From positions 361,486 to 425,485 of the forward strand of contig JAIPBD010000001.1 in the NCBI GenBank assembly GCA_021739765.1: a stretch of DNA of 64,000 bases. The letters are read 5' to 3'. The stretch's first letter is position 1. Every line of letters begins with the position of its first letter. This DNA is from Melioribacteraceae bacterium (GTDB taxonomy: Bacteria > Bacteroidota > Ignavibacteria > Ignavibacteriales > Melioribacteraceae). The position numbers and the translations under genes were made by a program. Positions 20,449-29,547 of the stretch are shown here, piece after piece. The notes below the pieces were generated by a model. The model saw nothing but the letters and a program-made list of their open reading frames with translations, was not told where the DNA came from and did not search any database.

Positions 20449-23400
20449 TAACAGATATAAACTACTCGAGAAAATCGGTGCGGGCCGAAGTGTCGTTTAC
20501 CTTGCGGAAGATTTACATGGTAAATTTCAAAAAATTGCCATAAAAATTCTGAAGTCCAACATTTCAGAAATCGAAGAATCCTCGTTTATAAAAGAATTCC
20601 AAACACTGCAGAAATTTGACAATCCGGGTATAATAGAAGCTTATGAAATCGGGAGGATTCATAAACTGGATTATTTTGAAAATGTCGACGCCAACATTAG
20701 TCTAAAATCAAATTTTATGGTATTGCAGCATTTTGAAGGAAAAACACTCGATAATTTTGCCGGAAAGTTGCATAAAGATAATCTGCGTGATCTCATTATC
20801 AAAATTGCTGATCTGCTCTTTTATTTGCACCAATTAGGATTTGTTTATTACGATCTGAAGCCCGACAATGTGCTTTATAACGAAGCAACAAACGAAATCA
20901 AAATTATCGATTTTGGTCTCGCCGAAAAAGTGGAATATATTAGTCAGAAGACTAAAAAGGGGAGCGTTCGATATATCGCACCCGAAATATTAGATGGAGA
21001 TATAAGCGATCACCGTTGCGATCTGTATTCTTTCGGTGTGATGATTTATTATTTAATTGAGAATGAATTGCCGTTTAAGTCAACTCAAGAAATAGAAATC
21101 ATCAAAGAACAGTTATCGGAAGAAATTGATGTTGATAAAATAAAATCGAGTGAAATATTCAAAAAAATTGTCACAAAGCTTACACGTATCCATCCATCCG
21201 AACGTTATTACACCTCACTCGAGGTTTTGCATGAGCTCGATTTTGAAATTACTTTATCGCAAAAAGTTGGTTGGACCAAATTCAATAATTTCTTTGCCTC
21301 CTCGCAGGTGAAATCTTTATTAAACGGAATTGAAAAAAATAGCTACGCGAATATTATAATTAAGGGAATTCCTCAAAGTGGTAAAACGAGTACAATATAT
21401 TATTTAGCAGAACATGCGGATAATTCTTTAGTCATTAATCCTAAACGATTTAACTCGGTATCAAGTTTTTATCATAATATCATTTATAAATATTTATTTG
21501 AGTTTGGAGTATTCGATCTGCTTTCGCATGAAGAAATTGAATTAGTAAATTCATTTATGCTTGAAGCGGAGAATATCTCAAAAGAACAATTTTTTGAGCT
21601 GTTCTACAAATTTATTTTGAAAACTAAATTTGTTCTGTTTATTGATGATTACAACTTAACGCCAAGCTTCCTGGAGGAATCACTTAAGGAATTTATAACC
21701 GTCGCACAAATCAACAGCATTAAAATAGTAATTTGTACAAGTGAGTCTAACGGATGGAACAATCAACTGAATTCCGAATTCCAAATTTTCAATCTGCTTC
21801 CATTGAATTCAAATGAGATTTCGGATCTTCTTCAAGAACGATTCGCTCCATTTCTCCCCCTTACTCAGATTTCTGATGCAATTACGAAATATTCCGATTC
21901 ATCCGTTTCAGCGATTTTGAGTGCGCTAAAAGAATACGCGATCTCCGGAATTATAGGTTACAAATCCAGCATTCCGACATTTGAGGCAAACGCGAAAAGG
22001 CTAAAGCTGATATCAGAATCACAAAACGAATTGGTTTTGGAACGTATTTCGAAGTTGACGAGAGTTGAAAAGTCCGTTCTTGAGATTATTTCCGCATTTA
22101 AAAATGTTGTCCCGGAATTTATTTTAGCTGAAATCTTGCATAAGCAGCCCGATGAGATAAAAGGGATAATTCATAAATTTAATAATCTCAGTCTTGTAAA
22201 CATAGATACAAACGAACATCTGATCCGGATCAATGGCATTAAGTTGAAGGAAGCTGTATATAATCAAATCGAGGATGTCGTTCAAACGCATCAAAGAATA
22301 AGTAAATGTTTGAACCGTTATAAAAACACTCTTCAATTTGAAGAATTGTACCATCATGCTCTGAAAGCGAACAATTTCAAAAAATGTGAAGAATATTTAA
22401 ACGACGAGCTGAAGATTGCCAAAAAATCGGGTAATCATTCTTATAGTCTAAAATTGCTAAAAGAATATTTAGAACTGCCGATAGACAAGAATAAAAAATC
22501 AGAACTTCAAATTGAAATTGCAGGTGAGTACTTCTCGATGGGGGAATATATTGAAGCGAATAATTATTTGGAAAATCTTCCCTCGAATGTGAAAGCTGAA
22601 AATAAAACGGTAAAAAAGCTAAGTGTGAAAATAAATCTCGCGACCGGTAATCCTTTAGAGGCGGAGCGAAAATTGAACAAGTTCGATTTGGAGAATGATG
22701 AAGAGGTTGAATGCCTTAAGATTGAAGCAATATTTGACAAATGTAATTATAAAGAGGTGTTGCGTAAAGGGAAAAATCTTAACAAGAGTTTTAAATCGAA
22801 AGAACTTACCGGGAAAATATACAACCTGACCGCCTTATCACACATTTATGAGAATGGCGATTTTGACTCCGCCGAGAAATACTTCCTTGATGCGATGGAG
22901 AAGTTTTCAAAAGTCGGGAAAAATGATCTGATTTCCGGAGCATTGGTAAATTTGGGGAATATTTCAAATATAAGGGGAAATTCGAAATCTGCCGTTAAAT
23001 ACTGGGACGAAGCGCTGCAGCTCAATAAAATTACAGGGAATTTAGATCAAGAAGCAAAGCTATTAATTAATTACGGAATTTTCGATTTCGAGCAGTGTAA
23101 TTTTTTTGGTGCGAAGGAAAAATATAAAAGGGCTCATTCCATATTTAAAGCGCTCGGTAGTAAAGGGGGCGAAGGACTCGCTCTTGCAAATTTAGGAGAA
23201 GTTAATACAATTACTTGCGATTACGAGAAAGCGATTATTAATCTTGCTGATGCTGAAAGTATATTTCGCTCCATAAATAATCGGGAGGAGGATGCGGCGG
23301 CGTTAATCGGTCAGTTCAAACTTTATTCTCAATTAGGATTTCAAGAGGATTTGACGAAAGCTTGTAAAAAAATCGTATTCGTCGTAAATGAGAATTCGCT

Positions 23401-23980
23401 TCCTGAAAAATACGCTCAATTTGTTGAATGCTTTGAACTACTGACAAAAAGTAAACTGACAAATAACGATCGCAAAAGACTTACTGAAATTTTAATTGAA
23501 TTAGCAGGGCAAAATGAAGATCAGAATTTTGCTTTTATCTTTTTTGAAGTTGTTGAAAGTTTACACAATCAAAATAACTTCGCTGAATCCAAGAAATTTT
23601 TACAAAATGAATTATTTACCGAAATAATTAAACGAAATGAATATTTCTCTGCTAAATATTATTTCCTGATGTCCCAAAATCTAATCAGTTCAAATGATTC
23701 ACAATCCGAGGGATTTTCTCTGCTGAATAGTACTTATGAGAAGGTGAGGAATATGGAAATAACTATTCTTACTCACCAAATTACATTTGAATTGGCTAAA
23801 ATTTATGTTTCGCGTGGAAATAAAGTTAAAGCAAAGGACTTTATTATTTTAACAAATGGACTAATTGAATATATTGCCTCTCAAATAGAAGATATCAATC
23901 TTCGAAATAAATACTTTGAGGCTTCGAAGCAGAAAGAAATAATTGATAAATTATCCGTCTTTAGTGAGGTTGTTAAATAA
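20438..23980 (+). CDS. Ser/Thr protein kinase fused to a P-loop NTPase and TPR repeats
   Basis: A 1180-aa cytoplasmic signalling protein. The kinase domain at about 1-275 has glycine loop GAGRSVVYLAED, K36 in AIKILK, catalytic loop YYDLKPDN (D139, with Y in place of the usual H-R), DFG at D158 and APE in RYIAPEIL, so it appears active. A P-loop NTPase follows, with GIPQSGKT at 310-317 and a Walker B-like VLFIDDYN, up to about 560. A winged-helix-like linker and many TPR repeats (about 640-1170) complete it. The architecture resembles PknK/MalT-type STAND regulators. It overlaps the upstream permease by 11 nt and is followed 2 nt later by a sigma-54 activator, suggesting a kinase-to-activator pathway. 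The phosphorylation target is not shown by sequence. Confidence 0.93.
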   Translation: MIINNRYKLLEKIGAGRSVVYLAEDLHGKFQKIAIKILKSNISEIEESSFIKEFQTLQKFDNPGIIEAYEIGRIHKLDYFENVDANISLKSNFMVLQHFEGKTLDNFAGKLHKDNLRDLIIKIADLLFYLHQLGFVYYDLKPDNVLYNEATNEIKIIDFGLAEKVEYISQKTKKGSVRYIAPEILDGDISDHRCDLYSFGVMIYYLIENELPFKSTQEIEIIKEQLSEEIDVDKIKSSEIFKKIVTKLTRIHPSERYYTSLEVLHELDFEITLSQKVGWTKFNNFFASSQVKSLLNGIEKNSYANIIIKGIPQSGKTSTIYYLAEHADNSLVINPKRFNSVSSFYHNIIYKYLFEFGVFDLLSHEEIELVNSFMLEAENISKEQFFELFYKFILKTKFVLFIDDYNLTPSFLEESLKEFITVAQINSIKIVICTSESNGWNNQLNSEFQIFNLLPLNSNEISDLLQERFAPFLPLTQISDAITKYSDSSVSAILSALKEYAISGIIGYKSSIPTFEANAKRLKLISESQNELVLERISKLTRVEKSVLEIISAFKNVVPEFILAEILHKQPDEIKGIIHKFNNLSLVNIDTNEHLIRINGIKLKEAVYNQIEDVVQTHQRISKCLNRYKNTLQFEELYHHALKANNFKKCEEYLNDELKIAKKSGNHSYSLKLLKEYLELPIDKNKKSELQIEIAGEYFSMGEYIEANNYLENLPSNVKAENKTVKKLSVKINLATGNPLEAERKLNKFDLENDEEVECLKIEAIFDKCNYKEVLRKGKNLNKSFKSKELTGKIYNLTALSHIYENGDFDSAEKYFLDAMEKFSKVGKNDLISGALVNLGNISNIRGNSKSAVKYWDEALQLNKITGNLDQEAKLLINYGIFDFEQCNFFGAKEKYKRAHSIFKALGSKGGEGLALANLGEVNTITCDYEKAIINLADAESIFRSINNREEDAAALIGQFKLYSQLGFQEDLTKACKKIVFVVNENSLPEKYAQFVECFELLTKSKLTNNDRKRLTEILIELAGQNEDQNFAFIFFEVVESLHNQNNFAESKKFLQNELFTEIIKRNEYFSAKYYFLMSQNLISSNDSQSEGFSLLNSTYEKVRNMEITILTHQITFELAKIYVSRGNKVKAKDFIILTNGLIEYIASQIEDINLRNKYFEASKQKEIIDKLSVFSEVVK

Positions 23981-23982
23981 TT

Positions 23983-25332
23983 TTGAAAAGGAAATTTGAA
24001 ATACAGGTTTTCTCCGATCACAAAGTAGATGAGTCAATCCTATATTTGCTCGGTAAGTTTGATATCGTCAATTATGAAGTTATTAGTGATGAAAGGCGAA
24101 TTGATTTTTCCTATGACCTCAACATATTTTTCATTGAGGATGTTGAATCTAAATTGGTAAGCTCAATTATTCAGAGTCCGATTGAAAATTACGATACATC
24201 CAGATTTTTGATTGTAAATGATAAACCCGAAATCTATTCTACATTGGCTAGGATCGGGTTTAATAATATATATCACTTTGGAAGTGAGTTAATAAAATTT
24301 GAATCAGATCTGTCGATTTTATTTACACAAGTAAATGAAAATATTAATGAATTGAATCCCGTTTCGACTGATGAGATACTAATTGGGGAATCCCCATCAA
24401 TAAAGCAAATTTCTGAAATAGTTGAAAAAGTAGCCTCTAATCCCGAGATAAATGTATTAATTCTGGGCGAAACCGGAACCGGAAAGGGACTGCTGGCGAA
24501 GTTTATTCACGACAAAACTTTCAGAAAAAAAGGTACACCTTTTATTGATGTACTTATGACCGCAATTCCGGATGCTTTGCTTGAATCCGAATTATTCGGT
24601 TATGAAAAAGGGGCCTTTACTGATGCGAAAACAGCGAAAGAGGGATTATTCGAAATAGCGAATGGAGGGACAATTTTCTTAGATGAAATAGGAGAAATTT
24701 CACCGGAATTTCAGGCAAAATTGTTAAGAGTTATCGAGAAAAAGGAAATTCGTAGAATTGGTGGAATTGAACAAATTATAGTCAATTCCAGGATTATAAC
24801 AGCAACAAATCAGAATCTGAAATATTTTGTGGAAAAAAATAAGTTTCGACGCGATCTATACTATAGGATTAACACAGTCACGATCGAGCTTCCGCCTTTA
24901 AGGGAAAGAGGAGATGATATCATAATTCTAGCCGATCATTTCGTTAATCAATATTGCAGAGAGTTCAACAAATTTATTTCCGGCTACGACGACGAGGTAA
25001 AAGAATTTCTGATGAGTTACTCATGGCCCGGAAACATAAGAGAATTACAGCACGCAATTGAAAAAGCCGTAATTTTGGAAAACAGTCCGATTCTCAGAAT
25101 CGAAAATTTTGATTCTGACATAAAAAACGTGGAAAATCCGATAAAGGAAGAGACTCAAAATTCTGATCCGTCAAGTCATATTTTAATGAACATAAACTAT
25201 TCAGAAGTTACGCTTGAAGGTTTGGAACGAGAATATGTACTACGTGTACTCTCCAAATTGAACGGAAATAAAACTTTAACAGCAAAATACCTCAACATTT
25301 CGCGCCCACGCCTAAATCGCATTATAAATTAA
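23983..25332 (+). CDS. Sigma-54 enhancer-binding activator with a pseudo-receiver-like N-terminus
   Basis: A 449-aa regulator starting at a TTG just after the kinase stop. Residues 1-125 look like a receiver-type alternating fold but lack the acidic pair and the conserved lysine, so phosphorylation at an Asp is unlikely. The AAA+ sigma-54 interaction domain at about 130-370 has Walker A GETGTGKG (162-169), the loop GAFTDA at 210-215 (a natural variant of GAFTGA), Walker B GGTIFLDEIGE and RDLYYRI. A Fis-type helix-turn-helix closes the protein (NGNKTLTAKYLNISRPRLNRII). The intact AAA+ features predict an active activator. A sigma-54-like promoter lies 127 bp downstream, the obvious candidate target. 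Confidence 0.93.
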   Translation: MKRKFEIQVFSDHKVDESILYLLGKFDIVNYEVISDERRIDFSYDLNIFFIEDVESKLVSSIIQSPIENYDTSRFLIVNDKPEIYSTLARIGFNNIYHFGSELIKFESDLSILFTQVNENINELNPVSTDEILIGESPSIKQISEIVEKVASNPEINVLILGETGTGKGLLAKFIHDKTFRKKGTPFIDVLMTAIPDALLESELFGYEKGAFTDAKTAKEGLFEIANGGTIFLDEIGEISPEFQAKLLRVIEKKEIRRIGGIEQIIVNSRIITATNQNLKYFVEKNKFRRDLYYRINTVTIELPPLRERGDDIIILADHFVNQYCREFNKFISGYDDEVKEFLMSYSWPGNIRELQHAIEKAVILENSPILRIENFDSDIKNVENPIKEETQNSDPSSHILMNINYSEVTLEGLEREYVLRVLSKLNGNKTLTAKYLNISRPRLNRIIN

Positions 25333-25459
25333 TTTTAAACCCTCTTGTAAAATTTACCATATTGTAATATATTGTTACGAGTTGATTTTTAATACAAGTA
25401 ATAATTACTTCTAGCCATTAAAAAATGATTCAAAATTGTGTTTTAGATAACAATAATAC

Positions 25460-25474
25460 TGGCACCGAAATTGT
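25460..25474 (+). promoter_or_regulatory. Sigma-54 (-24/-12) promoter candidate
   Basis: TGGCAC at 25460-25465, five bases, then TTGT at 25471-25474, matching the TGGCAC-N5-TTGC consensus with one mismatch (T for C at -12). GG and GT are separated by exactly the required 10 bp. It lies 48 bp before the ATG of the lipoprotein gene and right behind the gene for a sigma-54 activator. Transcription would start near 25485. A long upstream reading of the lipoprotein would start inside the -12 element, which argues for the shorter start. Confidence 0.7.
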
Positions 25475-25521
25475 ATATTAGCAACAAGAAATTAAATACA
25501 CATCATTCATTGGGGTTATAT

Positions 25522-26076
25522 ATGAAAAAGCTCATTTTCTCATCACTATTTTTTGTAATACTGTTCTCTGCCTGTTCGGAACTACCTACCGAAGGCGATC
25601 AACTGATCGGAATCGAAAGTTCGCAACAACAATTCCAACCCTTAGCAATCGGAGATGCCGGTAATATTAGTCTTGAAAAACGAAGACTTTTGGCAATTGA
25701 AAAAATCGACGGTTCAGAGGGGGGCGAATTAGAAGGCGAGGCGACTTTTAAAACAGGAAATGGAGATATCGAACTTTCCACAAAACTTATTTTCTCACCG
25801 GGTGCTTTTAAAGGTGATGAAGTTATCAGGTACTGGGTTGATGCCTCAGAGGCGAGTTTTATCTTTAAACCATCCATGGATTTTAATGTACCGGCAATAT
25901 TCTCAGCGAAAATATCAAATATGAATGTTTCCGATTCCGATAAAATTTACTTCGTGTATGTTGGCAGAAACGGATTCGAATTAGTCGATGGTGCGGAAGT
26001 TAAAGTTAAAGATGGCGAAATATCCATCACAGGTGTGAAACTTAATCATTTTTCACGCTATGCTTTTGTAAAATAG
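25522..26076 (+). CDS. Predicted lipoprotein, possibly with a ZU5-like domain
   Basis: A 184-aa exported protein. The ATG at 25522 has GGGG seven bases upstream and gives a clean lipoprotein signal (MKKLIFSSLFFVILFSAC, C18). The mature part is beta-rich and contains EGGELEGEATFKTGNGDIEL and LIFSPGAF, reminiscent of ZU5 domains; that assignment is tentative. It is the first gene after the sigma-54-like promoter, so it is predicted to be made when the upstream activator is on. Function unknown; a surface or periplasmic structural or sensing role is a guess. Confidence 0.8.
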   Translation: MKKLIFSSLFFVILFSACSELPTEGDQLIGIESSQQQFQPLAIGDAGNISLEKRRLLAIEKIDGSEGGELEGEATFKTGNGDIELSTKLIFSPGAFKGDEVIRYWVDASEASFIFKPSMDFNVPAIFSAKISNMNVSDSDKIYFVYVGRNGFELVDGAEVKVKDGEISITGVKLNHFSRYAFVK

Positions 26077-26148
26077 CAGATTTTAGAATTATTATAATTT
26101 TAATTATAAAATGTTCTTGAAATAAAAAACCATGAGACTAAAAATTAG

Positions 26149-27354
26149 ATGTTAGTAAATATACTAAACAAGTATTTTGAATCGAAGGAACAGAAACTCC
26201 TTACAACGGAACTCGAAAATTCGGAATGGATGGCGAGATTCAAGTCGGGTTTTAAGTCAAACGGTAAAGACAATTTGGCAGATGTCGAATCAAAATTTAT
26301 CTCAAGAACAGAATTAGAGAAAATAATTTCATTTACTGAGGAAAATTTAACCCCAACAAAGTTTTTAGAATTCCTCATCGATATAGGCAGGCTCGGTATT
26401 GAGGTAGGTCAATTCGAGCTTGCCTATTTTATTTTTAACAAAATCATTTCCGGTTCATCCGATTCCAAAAGGGCGAATAGTAATCATGCATATTCTCTGT
26501 TAAATCTTGGAGAAATTGCACTTAACAAGAATAAGTGGAAAGAAGCTCTCAAACTATTAAAGAAAGCGGAAAAATTACTGGTTGAACTGAATGATAACCA
26601 AGGTATTGCACGTACTAAAAATTTAATAGGCAATATTTACGGTGAACAGAATAATTTTAAGAAGGCTCTCAAATATTGGGAAGAAGGACTAACCTTCCTG
26701 AAAGGGAAACAATCCAAAATAATCCGGGCCGGCATTATTAATAATATGGGCATCATATATAATATGATTGGCGAATACGATAAAGCCTATAATAATTATA
26801 CAAGAGCCTTGGTTGAATTTGAGAGTACCGAATCTTTTTTGAAAATCGCCCAAACTAAACACAATCTCGGAATGCTTTTTCTCAAGAAGAAACAATTCGA
26901 TGAAGCTTATAAATATTTTAATGAAAGTCTATCACTATCTTACAAAATCAGAAGTTTATCACAGATTGCGATTACATATGTGAGTAAAGCCGAACTTTAT
27001 ACTAGTTTAAACGAAATGGCTTTGGCCGAAGTATTTGTAGAAAGATCTTTGGAAAACGCCTACATGCTCGAAGATAATTTAACTATTGCCGATTCATTTA
27101 AAGTGAAAGGAATTATCGAGAGAGAAAAGGATAATTTTAAACTATCCCTCAACCATTTCAAAACGAGTATTCGTTTTGCCAAACATTATAATGCAAATCT
27201 TATTCATGCCGAAGCATTGATGGAATGTGGAAAATTGTATGAAAAACAGAATGATGCCAAGAATGCATCAAAATTATACAATGAAGCGAAGGATATCTTT
27301 AAACGTATCGGAGCAAAAGCTGATCATAAAGTAGTAGAAAGTTTACTCGCCTAA
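26149..27354 (+). CDS. TPR-repeat protein
   Basis: A 401-aa protein made almost entirely of tetratricopeptide repeats from about residue 75 onward (ALKYWEEGLTFL, IYNMIGEYDKAYNNYTRALVEF, FDEAYKYFNESLSL). It has no signal peptide or catalytic motif. The repeats resemble those at the end of the Ser/Thr kinase encoded 2 kb upstream, and such modules often dock onto regulators. It lies in the plus-strand signalling run, 42 bp before a GAF histidine kinase, and is likely part of the sigma-54-driven operon. Confidence 0.85.
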   Translation: MLVNILNKYFESKEQKLLTTELENSEWMARFKSGFKSNGKDNLADVESKFISRTELEKIISFTEENLTPTKFLEFLIDIGRLGIEVGQFELAYFIFNKIISGSSDSKRANSNHAYSLLNLGEIALNKNKWKEALKLLKKAEKLLVELNDNQGIARTKNLIGNIYGEQNNFKKALKYWEEGLTFLKGKQSKIIRAGIINNMGIIYNMIGEYDKAYNNYTRALVEFESTESFLKIAQTKHNLGMLFLKKKQFDEAYKYFNESLSLSYKIRSLSQIAITYVSKAELYTSLNEMALAEVFVERSLENAYMLEDNLTIADSFKVKGIIEREKDNFKLSLNHFKTSIRFAKHYNANLIHAEALMECGKLYEKQNDAKNASKLYNEAKDIFKRIGAKADHKVVESLLA

Positions 27355-27395
27355 AAAAGACGTCTTTATTTCAACATATTTGCGGATTATCCAGA

Positions 27396-28715
27396 ATGAA
27401 GTTCAAAGATTTTGAAAGATCTGTTCTTTCTTCCTACAAATCTAAGGGTGGGGAAAGTAATTCAAATAAAAATCTTGCAGCAATATTAAATATTGTTAAA
27501 AGTATTAATAGCTCGTTAATACTTGATGACGTGCTGGAGCTTGTCCTCAAAAATGCAATTCTTATAACAAATTCAGATCGTGGGTTTATTGTTCTCCACG
27601 ACGACGAAACCGAACTTATTTTTGAACTGGGTCTTGATTCAAATGGAAAAAAATTAGACGAGTATTCATTTGAAATAAGTAGAAGTGTTGTAGAAGAAGT
27701 TTTCAGGAGCGGTCTATCGAAATTTGTAGAAAATGCTCAAGATGAGCATGACGGCATATCTACTAAAAGTATTCTCGATCTAAATCTCCAGACAATTCTT
27801 TGCTCGCCATTAATAATTGATAATAAGAAAATCGGCGTAATTTATGTCGACAGCAAGAATTTCCATAAAATCAATTCCGGTGAAATTACAGAGACATTCG
27901 AAATATTAACCGGGCAGGCAGCGATCGCAATTAAAAACGCCAAGTTATATAATGGTCAGTTAAAAGCCTATAAGGCTCTTCAAAAGGCGAATCAAGAGTT
28001 GACGATCGCGAAAGAAAAATCAGAAAAATCGGAAGAATTGAAATCTGAATTTCTCGCACAAATGTCTCATGAAATTCGAACCCCTCTGAACATAATCATA
28101 AATTTTTCGAATATGATTCGTGAAGAATATTCTGATCAATTAGACAAAGCTCTTTTTGATGATTTCTGTACGATTGAAAATGCAGCCAAAAGAATAATTA
28201 GAACAGTAGACTTAATACTAAATATGTCAGAATTACAAAGCGGGACCTATCGCACTCATGAAAATCAATTTGACCTCATTAAATCGGTGATGATGCCTCT
28301 GTTTATGACTTTTGAAAGTGAGGCAAAAGAGAAGCTTCTTGAACTTAGGATGACTTCTCCAAAATCAATCATGCTAAAAGGGGATGAGTACGCGGTTTTC
28401 CAGATTTTCAGTCATCTAATTGATAATGCAATCAAGTATACCGAGATTGGCAGCGTTAATATTGATATCAAACTAATTGAGAATAAAATTGTTGCAGAAA
28501 TTGCGGATACTGGAATCGGAATAGATGAGAAGTATATTGGCAAGATTTACGAACCGTTTACCCAAGAGCACCAAGGATATTCGAGGAAATTTGAAGGTAA
28601 TGGACTAGGACTATCACTGGTGAAAAGACTGTGTGAGATAAATAATTTCGACATCCGTGTTGAATCCAATAAAGGTGAAGGCACCACTTTTTCTATAATC
28701 ATTTCGATGGATTAA
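27396..28715 (+). CDS. Cytoplasmic GAF-domain histidine kinase
   Basis: A 439-aa soluble kinase. GAF domain at about 35-185 (NSDRGFIVLHDD, CSPLIIDNKKIGVIYVD), coiled-coil linker, HisKA with H225 in [10 protein letters not shown], and HATPase with N box HLIDNAIKYTEIG, DTGIGIDEKYIG and GNGLGLSLVKRL. No membrane segment and no receiver, so phosphate must pass to a partner encoded elsewhere. The receiver-PP2C phosphatase at 38.8-40.0 kb is one candidate; this is inference. Confidence 0.92.
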   Translation: MKFKDFERSVLSSYKSKGGESNSNKNLAAILNIVKSINSSLILDDVLELVLKNAILITNSDRGFIVLHDDETELIFELGLDSNGKKLDEYSFEISRSVVEEVFRSGLSKFVENAQDEHDGISTKSILDLNLQTILCSPLIIDNKKIGVIYVDSKNFHKINSGEITETFEILTGQAAIAIKNAKLYNGQLKAYKALQKANQELTIAKEKSEKSEELKSEFLAQMSHEIRTPLNIIINFSNMIREEYSDQLDKALFDDFCTIENAAKRIIRTVDLILNMSELQSGTYRTHENQFDLIKSVMMPLFMTFESEAKEKLLELRMTSPKSIMLKGDEYAVFQIFSHLIDNAIKYTEIGSVNIDIKLIENKIVAEIADTGIGIDEKYIGKIYEPFTQEHQGYSRKFEGNGLGLSLVKRLCEINNFDIRVESNKGEGTTFSIIISMD

Positions 28716-28778
28716 CCTGTAATATACTTTTGGAACTAACCTTTTATTTCTTATTTTTTGGACAAATATTGAATCAAT

Positions 28779-29207
28779 GTGACACAAATCCAAAAAATAT
28801 TGACGAATAACTTATCTGAGCTCGAGACACTTGCGGTGACTTTAGATGAGTTCTGTACAGCAAATTCAATCCCGAAGGAAATCTTCTATGAAATCAATCT
28901 TTGTCTTGATGAATTAGTAACAAATATTATCAGTTACGGGTATGATGATGACATCGAACATGATATTTTGCTAAAGTTAGAGTACGATTCCGGAATATTA
29001 AAAGTTGAATTGGCAGATGATGGAAAAGAATTTAATCCTTTGAATAGTGCTGAGCCTGATATAAATTTAGAAATCGAAAATAAACCGATAGGTGGTTTAG
29101 GAATATTCTTCGTGAAGAATAAGATTGACGATATCAAATATACTCGTAAAAACAATCGAAACATTTTAATATTAAAAAAGAAATTAGATTATACTAAAGG
29201 TAAGTAA
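28779..29207 (+). CDS. RsbW/SpoIIAB-like anti-sigma factor kinase
   Basis: A 142-aa GHKL ATPase of the HATPase_c_2 type with a GTG start. N box NLCLDELVTNIISYGYDD, then ADDGKEFNP and GGLGIFFVKNKID. Family members bind a sigma factor or other target and phosphorylate a STAS antagonist. The STAS gene follows directly (stop, then ATG), the classic pairing. No sigma factor gene is in the window, so its target is unknown. Confidence 0.88.
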   Translation: MTQIQKILTNNLSELETLAVTLDEFCTANSIPKEIFYEINLCLDELVTNIISYGYDDDIEHDILLKLEYDSGILKVELADDGKEFNPLNSAEPDINLEIENKPIGGLGIFFVKNKIDDIKYTRKNNRNILILKKKLDYTKGK

Positions 29208-29537
29208 ATGGATATAACAGAACAAAAAAACGGCAAATACTTTATACTTGGAATAGCTGGTCGATTGGATGCAAGCACGGCAGGCGCTTTTGAACAAATG
29301 TTAATGAAAACTATTGAAGCCGGTGAAAAAGATATATTGGTAGATTTCAGCAACCTTGATTATATAAGCAGTTCCGGATTAAGAGTGCTTTTGATGGGCG
29401 CAAAAAAACTAAAGGGCAACGATGCCGTTCTGAATCTATGCGCGTTAAAAGACCATATCAAAGAAGTTTTCGATATAGCAGGATTTACACCTGTGTTTTC
29501 AATAAAACCAAATGTGGATGCTGTCCTAAATGGTTAA
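29208..29537 (+). CDS. STAS-domain anti-sigma factor antagonist
   Basis: A 109-aa RsbV/SpoIIAA-like protein. The conserved site reads LDYISSSGLRVLL; S56, the serine just before the glycine, aligns with the phosphorylated serine of the family. When unphosphorylated it should sequester the anti-sigma kinase encoded immediately upstream. A PP2C phosphatase that could dephosphorylate it lies 9 kb away on the opposite strand. Its stop converges with the PKD-protein stop 10 bp away. Confidence 0.9.
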   Translation: MDITEQKNGKYFILGIAGRLDASTAGAFEQMLMKTIEAGEKDILVDFSNLDYISSSGLRVLLMGAKKLKGNDAVLNLCALKDHIKEVFDIAGFTPVFSIKPNVDAVLNG

Positions 29538-29547
29538 TAAAAAATAA

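Noticed and set aside
25471-25521. Upstream TTG start for the lipoprotein
   Set aside because: It coincides with the -12 element of the sigma-54-like promoter and would hide the lipoprotein signal behind 17 hydrophilic residues.
26092-26109. TTATAATT / AATTATAA hairpin after the lipoprotein gene
   Set aside because: All A/T stem, easily expected by chance in this base composition; not convincing as a terminator.
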